A stretch of 50,502 nucleotides of DNA from Planctomycetota bacterium (GTDB lineage: Bacteria > Planctomycetota > PLA2). Below, piece by piece: positions 15,732-24,708 of this stretch (positions within the stretch are counted from its first letter, which is position 1; each line of letters starts with the position of its first letter). The stretch covers positions 1-50,502 of the forward strand of contig JAJFFH010000055.1 of NCBI GenBank assembly GCA_021776735.1, written 5' to 3'. Below the pieces are notes generated by a model. It was given only the letters and a program-made list of their open reading frames with translations. It ran no database searches and was not told the DNA's origin. The translations under genes and the position numbers were made by a program.

Positions 15732-16634
15732 ATGGGGCGGACAGCGTCGCGTTCCGCGCGCCGGCTCGAAGAAGGCCAATTGCACCGGCATGCGTTCGCC
15801 TTACGACGGGCGTACGACTCGGGACGGGAGGAGTTCGGCCCGCTTCCCCTTTCCTACGACAGGTTTGCGCGCCGGTACCTGGCGCTTACCTGCAGGCGGT
15901 TTCTGGCTTCCGGCGTCAAAGCGACGGCGCGCCGAATAGGAGAGATGCTTGCGCGGGCGGCCGGTGGCGACGTCTTCTTGGCGATGGCCTGCGACCAGAA
16001 TGTGGAAGGAGCGTGGGAGACCTTTCGTGCGCGGTACGTGAGACCCATGCGGGGATTCCTTTGGGGACGCGGTGCGTCGTCGACCGAAGCGGAGGATGTC
16101 GCGAACGATCTGCTTGGCGAACTCGCTTCCCCACCGGCGAACGGGGAGACGCGGACCCGGTTCGGGAGATTCGACGGGTCCGCCTCGCTCTTTTCGTGGC
16201 TTGCGGTGATCTGCTTGCGCCGACTCGTCGACCGGCGTCGCGCCGCGCGCGTGCGACCGGTCACCGCTGTCCTGGAGGACAAGGGCGATGGCGGTCCGGG
16301 TCCGTCCGAGCGGGCCGTCGCGAACGAGACCAGCACCGCGTTTCGCGCGGCGCTGGCCACAGTATGGCCGAGCCTGACCCGCCAGGAGATTCTCACCCTG
16401 TTGTGGAAGTACCGGGACGGACTGTCGCAGAAGCGGATCGCGGAGCTCTTCGGTGTCGGCCCGCCGCGGGTCAGTCGTGTCCTCGCTCGCGCGATCGACA
16501 AGCTCAAGGCCCAGTTGCCGGCGCACTTTGGTTCCTCCGACTGGGCCGCTCTTTGTCGCGCGCTCCACGAGTACCTGGAAACTTCGGCCGGTCCGCCCGA
16601 ATCCCCCGGCGAGGAGCCGCTCGGCCATGAGTAG
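15732..16634 (+). CDS. ECF-family RNA polymerase sigma factor
   Basis: A 300-residue protein, first gene of a three-gene unit. Region 2 spans roughly residues 96-165 (AWETFRARYVRPMRGFLWG, ASSTEAEDVANDLLGEL, SLFSWLAVICLRRLVD). Region 4 is at about 205-260 (PSLTRQEILTLLWKYRDGLS, KRIAELFGVGPPRVSRVLAR). An unusual 95-residue N-terminal extension precedes region 2 (FARRYLALTCRRFLASGVKA), making it longer than typical ECF factors. Its stop overlaps the anti-sigma gene start by 8 bases. It is probably held inactive by that neighbour. Confidence 0.88.
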   Translation: MGRTASRSARRLEEGQLHRHAFALRRAYDSGREEFGPLPLSYDRFARRYLALTCRRFLASGVKATARRIGEMLARAAGGDVFLAMACDQNVEGAWETFRARYVRPMRGFLWGRGASSTEAEDVANDLLGELASPPANGETRTRFGRFDGSASLFSWLAVICLRRLVDRRRAARVRPVTAVLEDKGDGGPGPSERAVANETSTAFRAALATVWPSLTRQEILTLLWKYRDGLSQKRIAELFGVGPPRVSRVLARAIDKLKAQLPAHFGSSDWAALCRALHEYLETSAGPPESPGEEPLGHE

Positions 16635-17574
16635 ACGCAAGAATCCTGGTGAGGATCCGGCCCGGTTCCTCGTGAACAAGTTCGCTCCCGAGCGTTCGAC
16701 GGCCGGTTTATGCCCGGATCCGGGACAACTGGCCGGGTATGCCGAGAGCCGTCTGCTGCCGGCGGAACGGCAGCGCGTGGAGGAGCATGTCGCGAGGTGC
16801 GAGGATTGCCGCGTCCTGGTCACTCAGCTCGCGGGCGAACCCGCCCCCGCCTCGCAGCGGCGGCGACAGCGAGTCCTCGGCCGCGCGACCGGCGCAGCCC
16901 TCGTCGCAGCCGTCCTGTTGTTGGCAGCGTTCTGGCCGCGTTCGAGCGCGCCCGTTCCCGTGCAACCGGTCGAGACCGAGGCCGCCCTCCTCGCGGCCGC
17001 GCGCGAGTTGGGGATTGCGCCGCTGAGTCGCGAGGAGCGGTTGAGACCGGGTTCGCGGGAGCGCGGCGCGCTCGTGGCCCTGCACCCGGCCGGCGTGATA
17101 CTCGGTCGGCGACCGCATGCGCTATGGGAGCCCGCACTGGGCGTGGACGAGTACGAAGTCGCTTTCCATGAGGCGGACGGCATGCTCTGGCGTTCGAAGG
17201 CCAAGGGCGTGCGGTGCGCGTACCCCACCGGGCAGGCGGCACTCGAGTTGGGCAGGACCTACTTTTGGGAGGTGGGCTACACGGGCGGACCGTTCGGCGA
17301 CGACAGCGCTCAGCGGTCGTTCGTGGTCGCCTCGCAGCGGCAGCGCCGCGAGTTCCGGGACACGTGGCAGGCCATCGAGGCGAACACGCCGAGCCACCTC
17401 GTGGACCTGCTCAGAGCGCACTTCGCGATCCGGAAGAAGTTCTACGCCGAGGCGGAAAGGGCCGCCCGAGCGTACGTCGAGGCCAACCCAAACGACCGGG
17501 TTGGCCGGGAAACGCTGTTCCAAATCCTGGAGCTCCTGGGCTCCTCGGAGGCGGGCGGCATGCTGGAGGATTAG
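16627..17574 (+). CDS. Zinc-finger anti-sigma factor, single-pass membrane protein
   Basis: A 315-residue protein; the ATG at 16627 lies inside the end of the sigma gene. The cytosolic N-terminus has the zinc-binding anti-sigma pattern: Cys29, then His54-x3-Cys58-x2-Cys61 within EEHVARCEDCR. A transmembrane helix lies at about residues 86-103 (ATGAALVAAVLLLAAFW). The roughly 210-residue outer part has a fibronectin-like segment (EVAFHEADGMLWRSKAKGV, YFWEVGYTGGPFG) and a helical TPR-like end (FYAEAERAARAYVEANPNDR). Family knowledge: it should bind the sigma factor until the outer domain is cut or modified. The next gene encodes a candidate protease. Confidence 0.85.
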   Translation: MSRRKNPGEDPARFLVNKFAPERSTAGLCPDPGQLAGYAESRLLPAERQRVEEHVARCEDCRVLVTQLAGEPAPASQRRRQRVLGRATGAALVAAVLLLAAFWPRSSAPVPVQPVETEAALLAAARELGIAPLSREERLRPGSRERGALVALHPAGVILGRRPHALWEPALGVDEYEVAFHEADGMLWRSKAKGVRCAYPTGQAALELGRTYFWEVGYTGGPFGDDSAQRSFVVASQRQRREFRDTWQAIEANTPSHLVDLLRAHFAIRKKFYAEAERAARAYVEANPNDRVGRETLFQILELLGSSEAGGMLED

Positions 17575-17576
17575 GG

Positions 17577-20500
17577 ATGGCATCGCGCTGTACGGCCCTG
17601 CTCGTGTGTCTCGTTGCATCTGCGACACGCGCCGAGGACTCCCCCGCCGATGAATTCTTGGCCGCTGTTCGCGCGAACGAGCAACATCGACAACAAGAGA
17701 TCTCGCGCGACGCGACGAGGCCGTGGATCACCGCGGACCGTCTGATTCGTCGCGGGGAGCGGCGCGCTGCGCTGCTGTTTGCGCGTACCTGTCTGCGTCA
17801 CCACCCGTTCCGCAAGGATGTCGAGAAGCTGGTGGCGTACGTCGAATCGTTTCGCGAGCGAGAGGCCAACACCGTGTACGCGCGACTCGACTCGATCGCG
17901 ACGCTGGCGCCGGAGAAGGCGCTCGCGGCCCTTTCGAAGCTCGATTCCGACTCCGCCAAAGACCCGGTGCTAGCGGCTCTCGTACTCCGGTTTCGCGGGA
18001 GGCTCTTCAAACGGTTGAGAAGATTCCAAGAGAGCGTCTCGTGCACGGTCTTGGCAGGTCGAGTCGCTTCGAAGCTTGGATGGAGACGCAAGCACGCGGA
18101 GTCCCTGTTCGTTGCGGCGCGGGACTGCGTACTCATCGCCGACTTCGAGCGCGCGCGCAGCTTGTGCGCCGAGTCGCTGGCAATCCACACGGAGCGAGGC
18201 GACGAGGCCGGCCGGCTTCGATCCCTGACTCAGCTTGCGAACGTTCTTCCGGTCGACCGGGACGGCGAGGCTGCTCGAGTGGCCGGAGAGGCAGTTGCCC
18301 TGGCGTGCAAGCTCGGTAACCGCGCGCAGGAGGCGCACGCGCTCTCCGCATTGGCGCGGGCTTCCAGCGATCGGGGCTCCGCGCGAGTGGAGGCGCTCTA
18401 TCGACAGGCACTTCGGATCCATGAGACGCTCAAGGGCAACAGGGACAACATGGCGACAGCATGTGGGCTGCTGGGTCGTCTCCTGCGGGATAACGGTCGG
18501 TATCGAGAGGCTCTTCCCTATCTTGAACGCGCTCGTCAGGCATCCGGCCGGACAGGCGGGTTTCCGGCGCTCGATGTGCAGTGTCTTGCCGACATGGCGG
18601 ACTGTCACGGCGCACTGGGCAACAAGGCCGGTGCGTTGAAGTTCTACGAGCAGTCACTCCGCGTAGCGGTGGCCATCCGCAGCCGTCCGGGCATTGCCAG
18701 GGCCGAGATGGGAATCGGTGGGACCCTCACCAAGTTGGGTGATCTCGAAGGGGCCGAACCTCACCTGCGTCGTGCGCTCGATGTGTATCGGGAACTGAAG
18801 GGCCCGAAGGTGGGCCCGGTGCATTCGAGTCTCGCGGATCTTGAGATTAGGAGGCGTCGTTTCGAGGCGGCACTGAAGCACGTTGGCGCGGCGCGCCGCG
18901 CTGGAGAAAGCAGCGGCGATACGCGCACCGTTGCGCGCTCGCACATGTTGGAGGGCCACATCCAATGGCTGAACAAGGAGGACTCTTCCGCGATAAGGTC
19001 GTATCGAAAGGCGCTCCACCTTCTCGAAGAGAGCCGGAAGTTCCCGGTGATGATGGGCAAGCTGTTGTGCGTTCTCGCGGGTGCGCGCCAGCTGATGGGC
19101 GAATGCGACGATGCGCTCCCGCTGGCGTACAAGGCTCGCAGGATTGCACGCGAGACCGGATCGAGCAGCTGCGAGGTCAACGCGCTCTGGGTCCTGTCGA
19201 GGGCCCACCTCGGCCGGAAAGACACGGAGAAAGCCCTGCGTGCCGTAAGGCAGGCCATCGACATTCGCTATGGGTGCGGCTCGGGGTTATCCGATCGACA
19301 CGCGGTCATGAGGCGCACCCAGGACCGGCGGCTACTGACGCGAGGCGCGTACCTCTCTCTCGTGCGCGACGACCTGGAGAGCTCCTGGTTCTTCGCGGAG
19401 ATGGCGCGTGCGGGAGCGTTTCTCGAAATCCTGGCGGCGCGGCCAGCCATGCGTTCGGCCGTGTTGCCCGTCGGTCTGCGTGCGCTGGACCGGCAAGCAC
19501 GCGTTGCTGAGGCGGACGCAATGCACGCGATGCGCGCCATGCTGGAGGCCGGCGACGTTGAACGAGTCAAACTCGCGCGGGAGCGCCTCGTGGCTGTGAG
19601 GAAACGAAGGGCTGCGGTCGACGACCGAATTGAGCGCGAAGCGAAGTCGGCCAATGGACTCTACCAGCCGAGCGTCCGCCCGCTGCGCGACGTTCAGGCA
19701 TTGCTTCGCGCGGGAGAGGCGTTGGTCGCGTACTTGCGCGGCGGCCAGGAGATGTGCGCCATTGTCCTGACCCAGCACGATGCACGGACGGTCGAGCTTG
19801 CGAAGTATCGGGAGATCAACCGATTCTGTCGCACGCTGCGTCTGGACTCGGCTCTGTTCGACTCGGGGGCCGCGATCGAACGATTACGCGCGATGGCGAC
19901 CGCCCCTCTCGGGCTCGGCAAGAACGTCCATCGGGTCCTGGTGTCGCCGACCGATGACCTGCTGCGAGTGCCGCTTGCGTTGCTTTTCCCGGGTCGAGAA
20001 GTCGCCGCGATCCCTTCTGGAACCGTATATGCCACCCTCATGGCAGAGCCCACACAGCAGGGCCGCGGGATTCTGGCGTTGGGTGACCCCGACTACGGTC
20101 GGACCGCCAAGAAGGCAATGATCACCGCCGGCCGCGGCGCGTGGCTTCGGTCCCTGCCGGGAACGGGTGACGAGGCCCGGAGTGTGGGGACCCGGACACT
20201 GCTCGGTCCGCGGGCCACGGAGGCCGGGCTGCGAAAGTACGCCGTGTCTCGGCACTGGCGGGCCATCCACCTGGCTTGTCATGGTTTGATCGACGCGGAG
20301 CGTCCCCTGTTCTCCTCGCTCGCGCTGACCCAACAAGGCGAAGACGACGGACTCCTCGGAGTTCCCGACGTGTTTCGAATGCGGGTCGATACCGACCTCG
20401 TCGTCCTGTCCGCCTGTCGCACGGGCCGCGGCAAGATCGTCAGCGCCGAAGGCGTTCTCGGTTTCACGCGCGCCTTCATGTTCGCGGGGGCGCCGCGGGT

Positions 20501-20708
20501 GATTGTCAGCTTGTGGAAGGTGAACGACGAGGCGACCAAGACCCTGATGGAGAAGTTCTACGAGCTGTGGAACCCGAAGGACGGGTCGAAGGGACTGCCG
20601 ACCGCCATGGCCCTGAAGAAGGCGCAGGAGCACGTGCGCGATCTGAAGGAGGAGTGGAAGCACCCCTACTATTGGGCCGCGTGGCAGCTTTGGGGGCGCG
20701 GGGACTGA
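17577..20708 (+). CDS. Exported TPR-CHAT caspase-like protease
   Basis: A 1043-residue protein; the ATG at 17577 is 2 bases after the anti-sigma stop. The N-terminus MASRCTALLVCLVASATRA looks like a signal peptide with cleavage before EDS. Residues of about 60-640 are helical TPR-type repeats (AGRLRSLTQLANVL, ALYRQALRIHETLKGN, CLADMADCHGALGNKAGALK). The C-terminal CHAT domain (about 700-1043) has the caspase-type dyad: His902 in HLACHGLID and Cys947 in LSACRTGRG, followed by GFTRAFMFAGAPRVIVSLW. All key residues are present, so it should be an active Cys peptidase. Its position suggests that it acts on, or is controlled with, the sigma/anti-sigma pair. Confidence 0.9.
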   Translation: MASRCTALLVCLVASATRAEDSPADEFLAAVRANEQHRQQEISRDATRPWITADRLIRRGERRAALLFARTCLRHHPFRKDVEKLVAYVESFREREANTVYARLDSIATLAPEKALAALSKLDSDSAKDPVLAALVLRFRGRLFKRLRRFQESVSCTVLAGRVASKLGWRRKHAESLFVAARDCVLIADFERARSLCAESLAIHTERGDEAGRLRSLTQLANVLPVDRDGEAARVAGEAVALACKLGNRAQEAHALSALARASSDRGSARVEALYRQALRIHETLKGNRDNMATACGLLGRLLRDNGRYREALPYLERARQASGRTGGFPALDVQCLADMADCHGALGNKAGALKFYEQSLRVAVAIRSRPGIARAEMGIGGTLTKLGDLEGAEPHLRRALDVYRELKGPKVGPVHSSLADLEIRRRRFEAALKHVGAARRAGESSGDTRTVARSHMLEGHIQWLNKEDSSAIRSYRKALHLLEESRKFPVMMGKLLCVLAGARQLMGECDDALPLAYKARRIARETGSSSCEVNALWVLSRAHLGRKDTEKALRAVRQAIDIRYGCGSGLSDRHAVMRRTQDRRLLTRGAYLSLVRDDLESSWFFAEMARAGAFLEILAARPAMRSAVLPVGLRALDRQARVAEADAMHAMRAMLEAGDVERVKLARERLVAVRKRRAAVDDRIEREAKSANGLYQPSVRPLRDVQALLRAGEALVAYLRGGQEMCAIVLTQHDARTVELAKYREINRFCRTLRLDSALFDSGAAIERLRAMATAPLGLGKNVHRVLVSPTDDLLRVPLALLFPGREVAAIPSGTVYATLMAEPTQQGRGILALGDPDYGRTAKKAMITAGRGAWLRSLPGTGDEARSVGTRTLLGPRATEAGLRKYAVSRHWRAIHLACHGLIDAERPLFSSLALTQQGEDDGLLGVPDVFRMRVDTDLVVLSACRTGRGKIVSAEGVLGFTRAFMFAGAPRVIVSLWKVNDEATKTLMEKFYELWNPKDGSKGLPTAMALKKAQEHVRDLKEEWKHPYYWAAWQLWGRGD

Positions 20709-21227
20709 CGTGCGTTGCGTGCACGCCACGGGGACTGCTTCGGGCTGACGACTTCGCGAACGCCAATCGCCGCGACTCGTTGCCGAAGATCCAAGTCGGA
20801 CACGCCGCACTCTTGCGTACGGAAGGCCCGCGAGTGTTTCGCGTGGCGTGGGCGCTGAAGGTGTGGGGCTGCGACACACTGCTGCGCGACGAACTGGCCA
20901 GGTTTCCGGACTGGCTCCACCGCGTCCTCACGCCTCACGCGGAGGGCTGGGACTGAGGCCGGTTCGTGCGCCTGCGGCGCCGGTCGGACTTTCTCATCGG
21001 CCTGCTGCGTTCCTCCAGGAACGTGTTGGCCTGCGTCGCCGGTGCCGCGGCCGCTCTGGACGTCGAGGACGCGGTTCACCGCCGGCGGGACGACGATGCC
21101 GACGACCTTCGATGGGGAGGTGACGTCCCCTACTTGCCTGCGACCTTGCCGTGATTGGTCTTGCGCATCGAGCGGGCCGCCGGGTCCTGACCCTCGGCTC
21201 GACGGCCCGACTGCTCTCTCCCCGGGG
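20709..21227. other. Gap with a possible gene fragment and a 63-bp repeat
   Basis: From about 20760 to 20956 one plus-strand frame looks protein-like (VGHAALLRTEGPRVFRVAWA, ending PHAEGWD) but lacks a clear start and I do not recognise it; it may be a gene relic. The 63-bp repeat follows at 20966-21028. The rest, up to the end of the acyltransferase gene, shows nothing supportable. Confidence 0.5.
20966..21028. repeat. 63-bp interspersed repeat with palindrome (copy 2)
   Basis: This matches 6787-6849 at 59 of 63 bases, same orientation. The palindrome GTTCCT..AGGAAC is kept although flanking bases differ; the one substitution in this segment falls in the loop. Confidence 0.7.
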
Positions 21228-22349
21228 CTACTTCCCGTTAAAAAGGAGCCGCACCGCGCGGGAACGGCTGACGATGGTCTCGTGAAGGACCAAGCAGAGG
21301 CTTGCGGCCACCAGAACGACGACGGGGAAGCCGATCCAGGGCGGTGTATCGAGACGCACGACCGCGAGCCCGCCCAGGACCACGAGCGGGTGGTGGAACA
21401 GGTACGTCGTGTAGGACGCGTCGGAGAGGAAGCGTAGCGGGGTCGAAGGGCGACCCGCGAAACGGACAAAAAACGAGAAGCAGCACGTGCATCCGAGCCA
21501 AGTCGTCACACCGCCGAGATATGCGTCGAGGGCTTTCGCAGGCAGGGTCGCCGGCGCCGGCAGGAACTCGCGACCTGCGAACAGTGCCACGAGCGCCGCA
21601 GCGTGCAGGGTTCCTGCCGCGCCGAATCTCTTGAGAAGTCCGGGGCGCGCGTGCAGGGCGAAGCCGAACGCGAAGTACAAGGCGTAATGCAGCAGCCAAT
21701 ACGGCTGAAACATGCCCAGGTAGATTCCGTCCATGCGCACGATCCGGTTGATGCCCAGCAAGCCGACGGAGACGAGAGGCCCGAGGCAAATCAGGGCGGC
21801 AACCGGCGCGCGCTCCAAAGTGTCGCCGACCGCGGCGGCCGATCGAGGGCGGCGCGCGACGATGCGGTAAAGAGCCCACGCGACGGCGAAGTAGACCATG
21901 ACGTTGACCAGGAACCACAAGTGGTAGCGCCACTCGCCGGTGGCGAGGAAGTCCGTCCAGTTCGGCCGCCCCGCGAGCAACCACTTCTGGGGCACGTTGA
22001 TGAACAGGGCGGCGGCGGTCAGGGGCAGCAGGATCCGTTGAGACCGCGTGCGCAGGAATCGGTTCGGTCCGTGGCGGCGCAACGTATGGAGACAGAAGTA
22101 GCCCGAGATCATGAAGAAGGCCGGCATCCGAAACGTCGCCAGGAAATCGGCGAGAAGCCGGAGCGTTTCCGACCCGTGTTGGCTGCGGACGAGCCAGCGT
22201 CCCTCGGGCCGATAGATCTGCGCGGCATGCAGCAGGACGCCGAGCGACATGAGGACGCCGCGCATCGCGTCCATGTAGTGAACCCGCGACGGCGCGCGCG
22301 GGATGTCATCGCCGTCCTGGACCAGCGACGCCTCAAAACGAGTACGCAC
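21228..22349 (-). CDS. Membrane acyltransferase, acyltransferase-3 (OafA-like) family
   Basis: A polytopic protein of about 373 residues if it starts at GTG 22349, inside the end of the kinase gene (17-bp overlap); ATG 22274 is the other option. VHYMDAMRGVLMSLGVLLHA is the usual opening of family 3 acyltransferases, with the conserved His in the first helix. FRMPAFFMISGYF is the second signature. About ten hydrophobic helices follow (WRYHLWFLVNVMVYFAVAWA, LSDASYTTYLFHHPLVVLGG). Such enzymes acetylate or succinylate sugars of surface polymers. Its overlap with the kinase suggests regulated surface modification; the substrate may be the polysaccharide made by the operon at 25-40 kb, which is inference. 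Confidence 0.85.
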   Translation of the reverse strand: MRTRFEASLVQDGDDIPRAPSRVHYMDAMRGVLMSLGVLLHAAQIYRPEGRWLVRSQHGSETLRLLADFLATFRMPAFFMISGYFCLHTLRRHGPNRFLRTRSQRILLPLTAAALFINVPQKWLLAGRPNWTDFLATGEWRYHLWFLVNVMVYFAVAWALYRIVARRPRSAAAVGDTLERAPVAALICLGPLVSVGLLGINRIVRMDGIYLGMFQPYWLLHYALYFAFGFALHARPGLLKRFGAAGTLHAAALVALFAGREFLPAPATLPAKALDAYLGGVTTWLGCTCCFSFFVRFAGRPSTPLRFLSDASYTTYLFHHPLVVLGGLAVVRLDTPPWIGFPVVVLVAASLCLVLHETIVSRSRAVRLLFNGK

Positions 22350-24708
22350 AGCGAAATCCGATGCGTGCACTGCGGACGCCCGGTGCGAGAGCGAGCCGAT
22401 GGGCCGAGCGGACCTCGGCTGGCAGCGACCGCCAGGATCCTCCCTTGAGCACGCGCAACGTGCGCGCGGGGTCGGCCCACGAGCGGGTCCACTCCCAGAC
22501 GCCTCCGGCGGCATCCATCATTCCGTAGACGGACGTTGCCGAGGCCCTGGTTCCCGGCGGAGTCGGATAGGACCCGTCGGGATGAGCGCCACGGCAGTTA
22601 CAAAGGCTCGCGTCCTCGAGCGACCCCCATGGAAACGGGCGTCCATCGACGCCGCGCGCGGCCTTTTCGTATTCGAACGTTCCCGGGAGACGCCAGCGGC
22701 GGCTCCCCGACTTCGACTTCCACTTGCAATAGGCGTCGGCGTCCTCGAAACGGACGCCGACGACGGCGAGGTCCCACTCGAACTCGGCGCCGAATTCATC
22801 GATGCACCGGCTGCGAGCGGGGCCCTGGACCAGCGGAATCAAGCGAGGGCTGCCGTCTTGGACCGCGAAGTACGGAGTGCCGGAGGGAGCGCGCGGCGAA
22901 CGGTGCTTCGCTTCGTCCTCGTCGAGGGCATCCAGGAAAGCACGGTACTCCGCGAAGGTCACGGGTCGCGCCATCATGGCGAAGTCGGAAACGTCCTCGA
23001 TGGACGCCCGGTTGCCTTCGCCCGCGAGAAAGGAACCGCCAGCCACGTATACCGCATCCGGGTCCACTTCCTGATTTCGAGGCAATCGAACCCGGCATCG
23101 CCAGTGGCGCCCGCGCGTGATGTGGATCGGGTACTTCGTCGGCTCATACCCTTCCCGGTGCAACTCGCACAGGTACGAGCCTTCGGGAAGATCCAGGTCG
23201 TGCATCGGGGTCGTTCCGACGTGCCGCATGCGTCCCAGTCGCCGGATGCCGTAGTGGTCGGTGTAGTCGCCCAACAGGATCTCAGCCGGTCCGTGCGAGA
23301 CGGCGATCGAGAACCGTCCGCCGCGGCGGCGGGTGGCGCCATCGAAACGGCCGACCATGACGAGTGCGAACGCCCGCTCGGCGGCGTCGCCGCGGCGCTC
23401 GGCGCCCGCGAGTCGGTTCTCCCAAAGGCGCCCGTAGAGGCTTCGCGCCGCGCGGTTGTCCGGTGCACGGACGAGTGCTGCTTCCACATGCTGGACGGCT
23501 TTCGCGAAGGCGACCGCAGTCACCACGCGGAGGTTCTCCGCCTCCTTTCGCGCTTCGAGGAGCGGCTTCTTGTTTCCGATCGGGACGTGGCTCGGATGGG
23601 CGAGCACCTCGGCCTCCACAGCGATCTCCGCTGCGGCGAGCCGGCTCTGCGTCTCGGCGTAGTGCTCGGCGGCCCTGCGGCCCTGCTCCGCGAGAGCTTC
23701 CGCCTCCTTTTCGCGCCGGTTGCGCTCGCTGCGTCCGTCGAGCCACGCACGCAGGTGCTGCGCCATCGCCTTGGCCGTCGGAAGCCGGTCCTCCGGGTCG
23801 GTCGCCATCGCCCGTCGGCAGATGGCGGCCAGTTCGGGGGGCACGTCCCACCCGCGCGCGGCGACGTCCGGAAAATCCCCTGCGATCTTTCGAGAGAGAA
23901 GGTCGGGATCGTCCGGGTCGAATGGGCACTCGAGACGAAGCATCTCGTAGAGCACGCACCCCAGCGCGTATACGTCCGTCCTGCGGTCGAGACCTCCGAC
24001 GCCGCCCCGGGCCTGTTCCGGACTCATGTAGACGGGCGTGCCGATGATCCAGCCCATGTCGGTCTGGATGCCGACCTCTGCGCGGGTGGTCTGTACGCCG
24101 CGGCGATCGCCCGAGCTGGCCAGCTTGACCCGCGCCAGGCCCCAGTCCATCACCTGGACCTCGCCGAAGTCGCCGAGGATCAGATTCTCCGGCTTGATGT
24201 CGCGGTGCAGCACGCCGCGCTCGTGGCCGTAGTGGACGGTCTCGCAAACGCGCTCGAGCGTCGTCACGAGTCCGTGCAGCGTGTACGTGTCCCGCGTCGC
24301 CGCCGCGTCGTCGCTGGCGTAGTGATGGAGCACGCGCCGCAGCGTCCGGCCTTTCACCAGTCGCATCGTGAAGTAGAGACGGCCCTCGTCGGTCAGTCCG
24401 ATGTCATGCACGGGCGGGATGCCGGGATGATCGAGCTGGCTCGTCGCCTGGGCCTCCGCAATGAACTGAAGGCGTGTCGCGACGTCGTCGGTCAAGTCGC
24501 CTCGCAGGAGCTTGACTGCGACTTGGCGACTCAGGTCACGATCGAAGAGAATGAACAGCTCGCCCATTCCTCCGGCAGCGATCGACTCGATGAATTCGAA
24601 CCGCTCCTCGGGCGGCGAGAAAAGCGTCGCGTCCTCGTCGCGCCGTATCCAGTCGAGAATGCTCGGGCGACCGAGTTGGAGGCGGACGGCCATTTCGGTC
24701 ACGGACAT
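22333..24708 (-). CDS. Ser/Thr protein kinase fused to a SUMF1/FGE-like domain
   Basis: A 791-residue protein starting MSVTEMAVRLQLGRPSILDW; the ATG overlaps the sigma gene stop by 10 bases. The kinase domain covers about residues 37-310: AAGGMGELFILFDRDLSRQV, VAVK, HRDIKPEN (168-175), MDWGLAR in place of DFG (188-190) and GTPVYMSPEQAR. A helical linker and a beta-rich PEGA-like part follow (LPEGSYLCELHREGYEP). From about residue 545 there is an FGE-sulfatase/SUMF1 fold: VAGGSFLAGEG, PVTFAEYRAFLDAL, WRLPGTFEYEKAARG, GGVWEWTRSW, LRVLKGGSW, and FRCAYSF at the end. This is the Pkn1-type architecture. DWG instead of DFG keeps the metal-binding Asp. Whether the SUMF1 part is catalytic or a binding domain is unknown. 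Confidence 0.92.
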   Translation of the reverse strand: MSVTEMAVRLQLGRPSILDWIRRDEDATLFSPPEERFEFIESIAAGGMGELFILFDRDLSRQVAVKLLRGDLTDDVATRLQFIAEAQATSQLDHPGIPPVHDIGLTDEGRLYFTMRLVKGRTLRRVLHHYASDDAAATRDTYTLHGLVTTLERVCETVHYGHERGVLHRDIKPENLILGDFGEVQVMDWGLARVKLASSGDRRGVQTTRAEVGIQTDMGWIIGTPVYMSPEQARGGVGGLDRRTDVYALGCVLYEMLRLECPFDPDDPDLLSRKIAGDFPDVAARGWDVPPELAAICRRAMATDPEDRLPTAKAMAQHLRAWLDGRSERNRREKEAEALAEQGRRAAEHYAETQSRLAAAEIAVEAEVLAHPSHVPIGNKKPLLEARKEAENLRVVTAVAFAKAVQHVEAALVRAPDNRAARSLYGRLWENRLAGAERRGDAAERAFALVMVGRFDGATRRRGGRFSIAVSHGPAEILLGDYTDHYGIRRLGRMRHVGTTPMHDLDLPEGSYLCELHREGYEPTKYPIHITRGRHWRCRVRLPRNQEVDPDAVYVAGGSFLAGEGNRASIEDVSDFAMMARPVTFAEYRAFLDALDEDEAKHRSPRAPSGTPYFAVQDGSPRLIPLVQGPARSRCIDEFGAEFEWDLAVVGVRFEDADAYCKWKSKSGSRRWRLPGTFEYEKAARGVDGRPFPWGSLEDASLCNCRGAHPDGSYPTPPGTRASATSVYGMMDAAGGVWEWTRSWADPARTLRVLKGGSWRSLPAEVRSAHRLALAPGVRSARIGFRCAYSF

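Noticed and set aside
17214..17576. N-terminal extension of the TPR-CHAT frame
   Set aside because: It lies within the anti-sigma gene in another frame and is Arg/Gly-rich; ATG 17577 starts a clear signal peptide.
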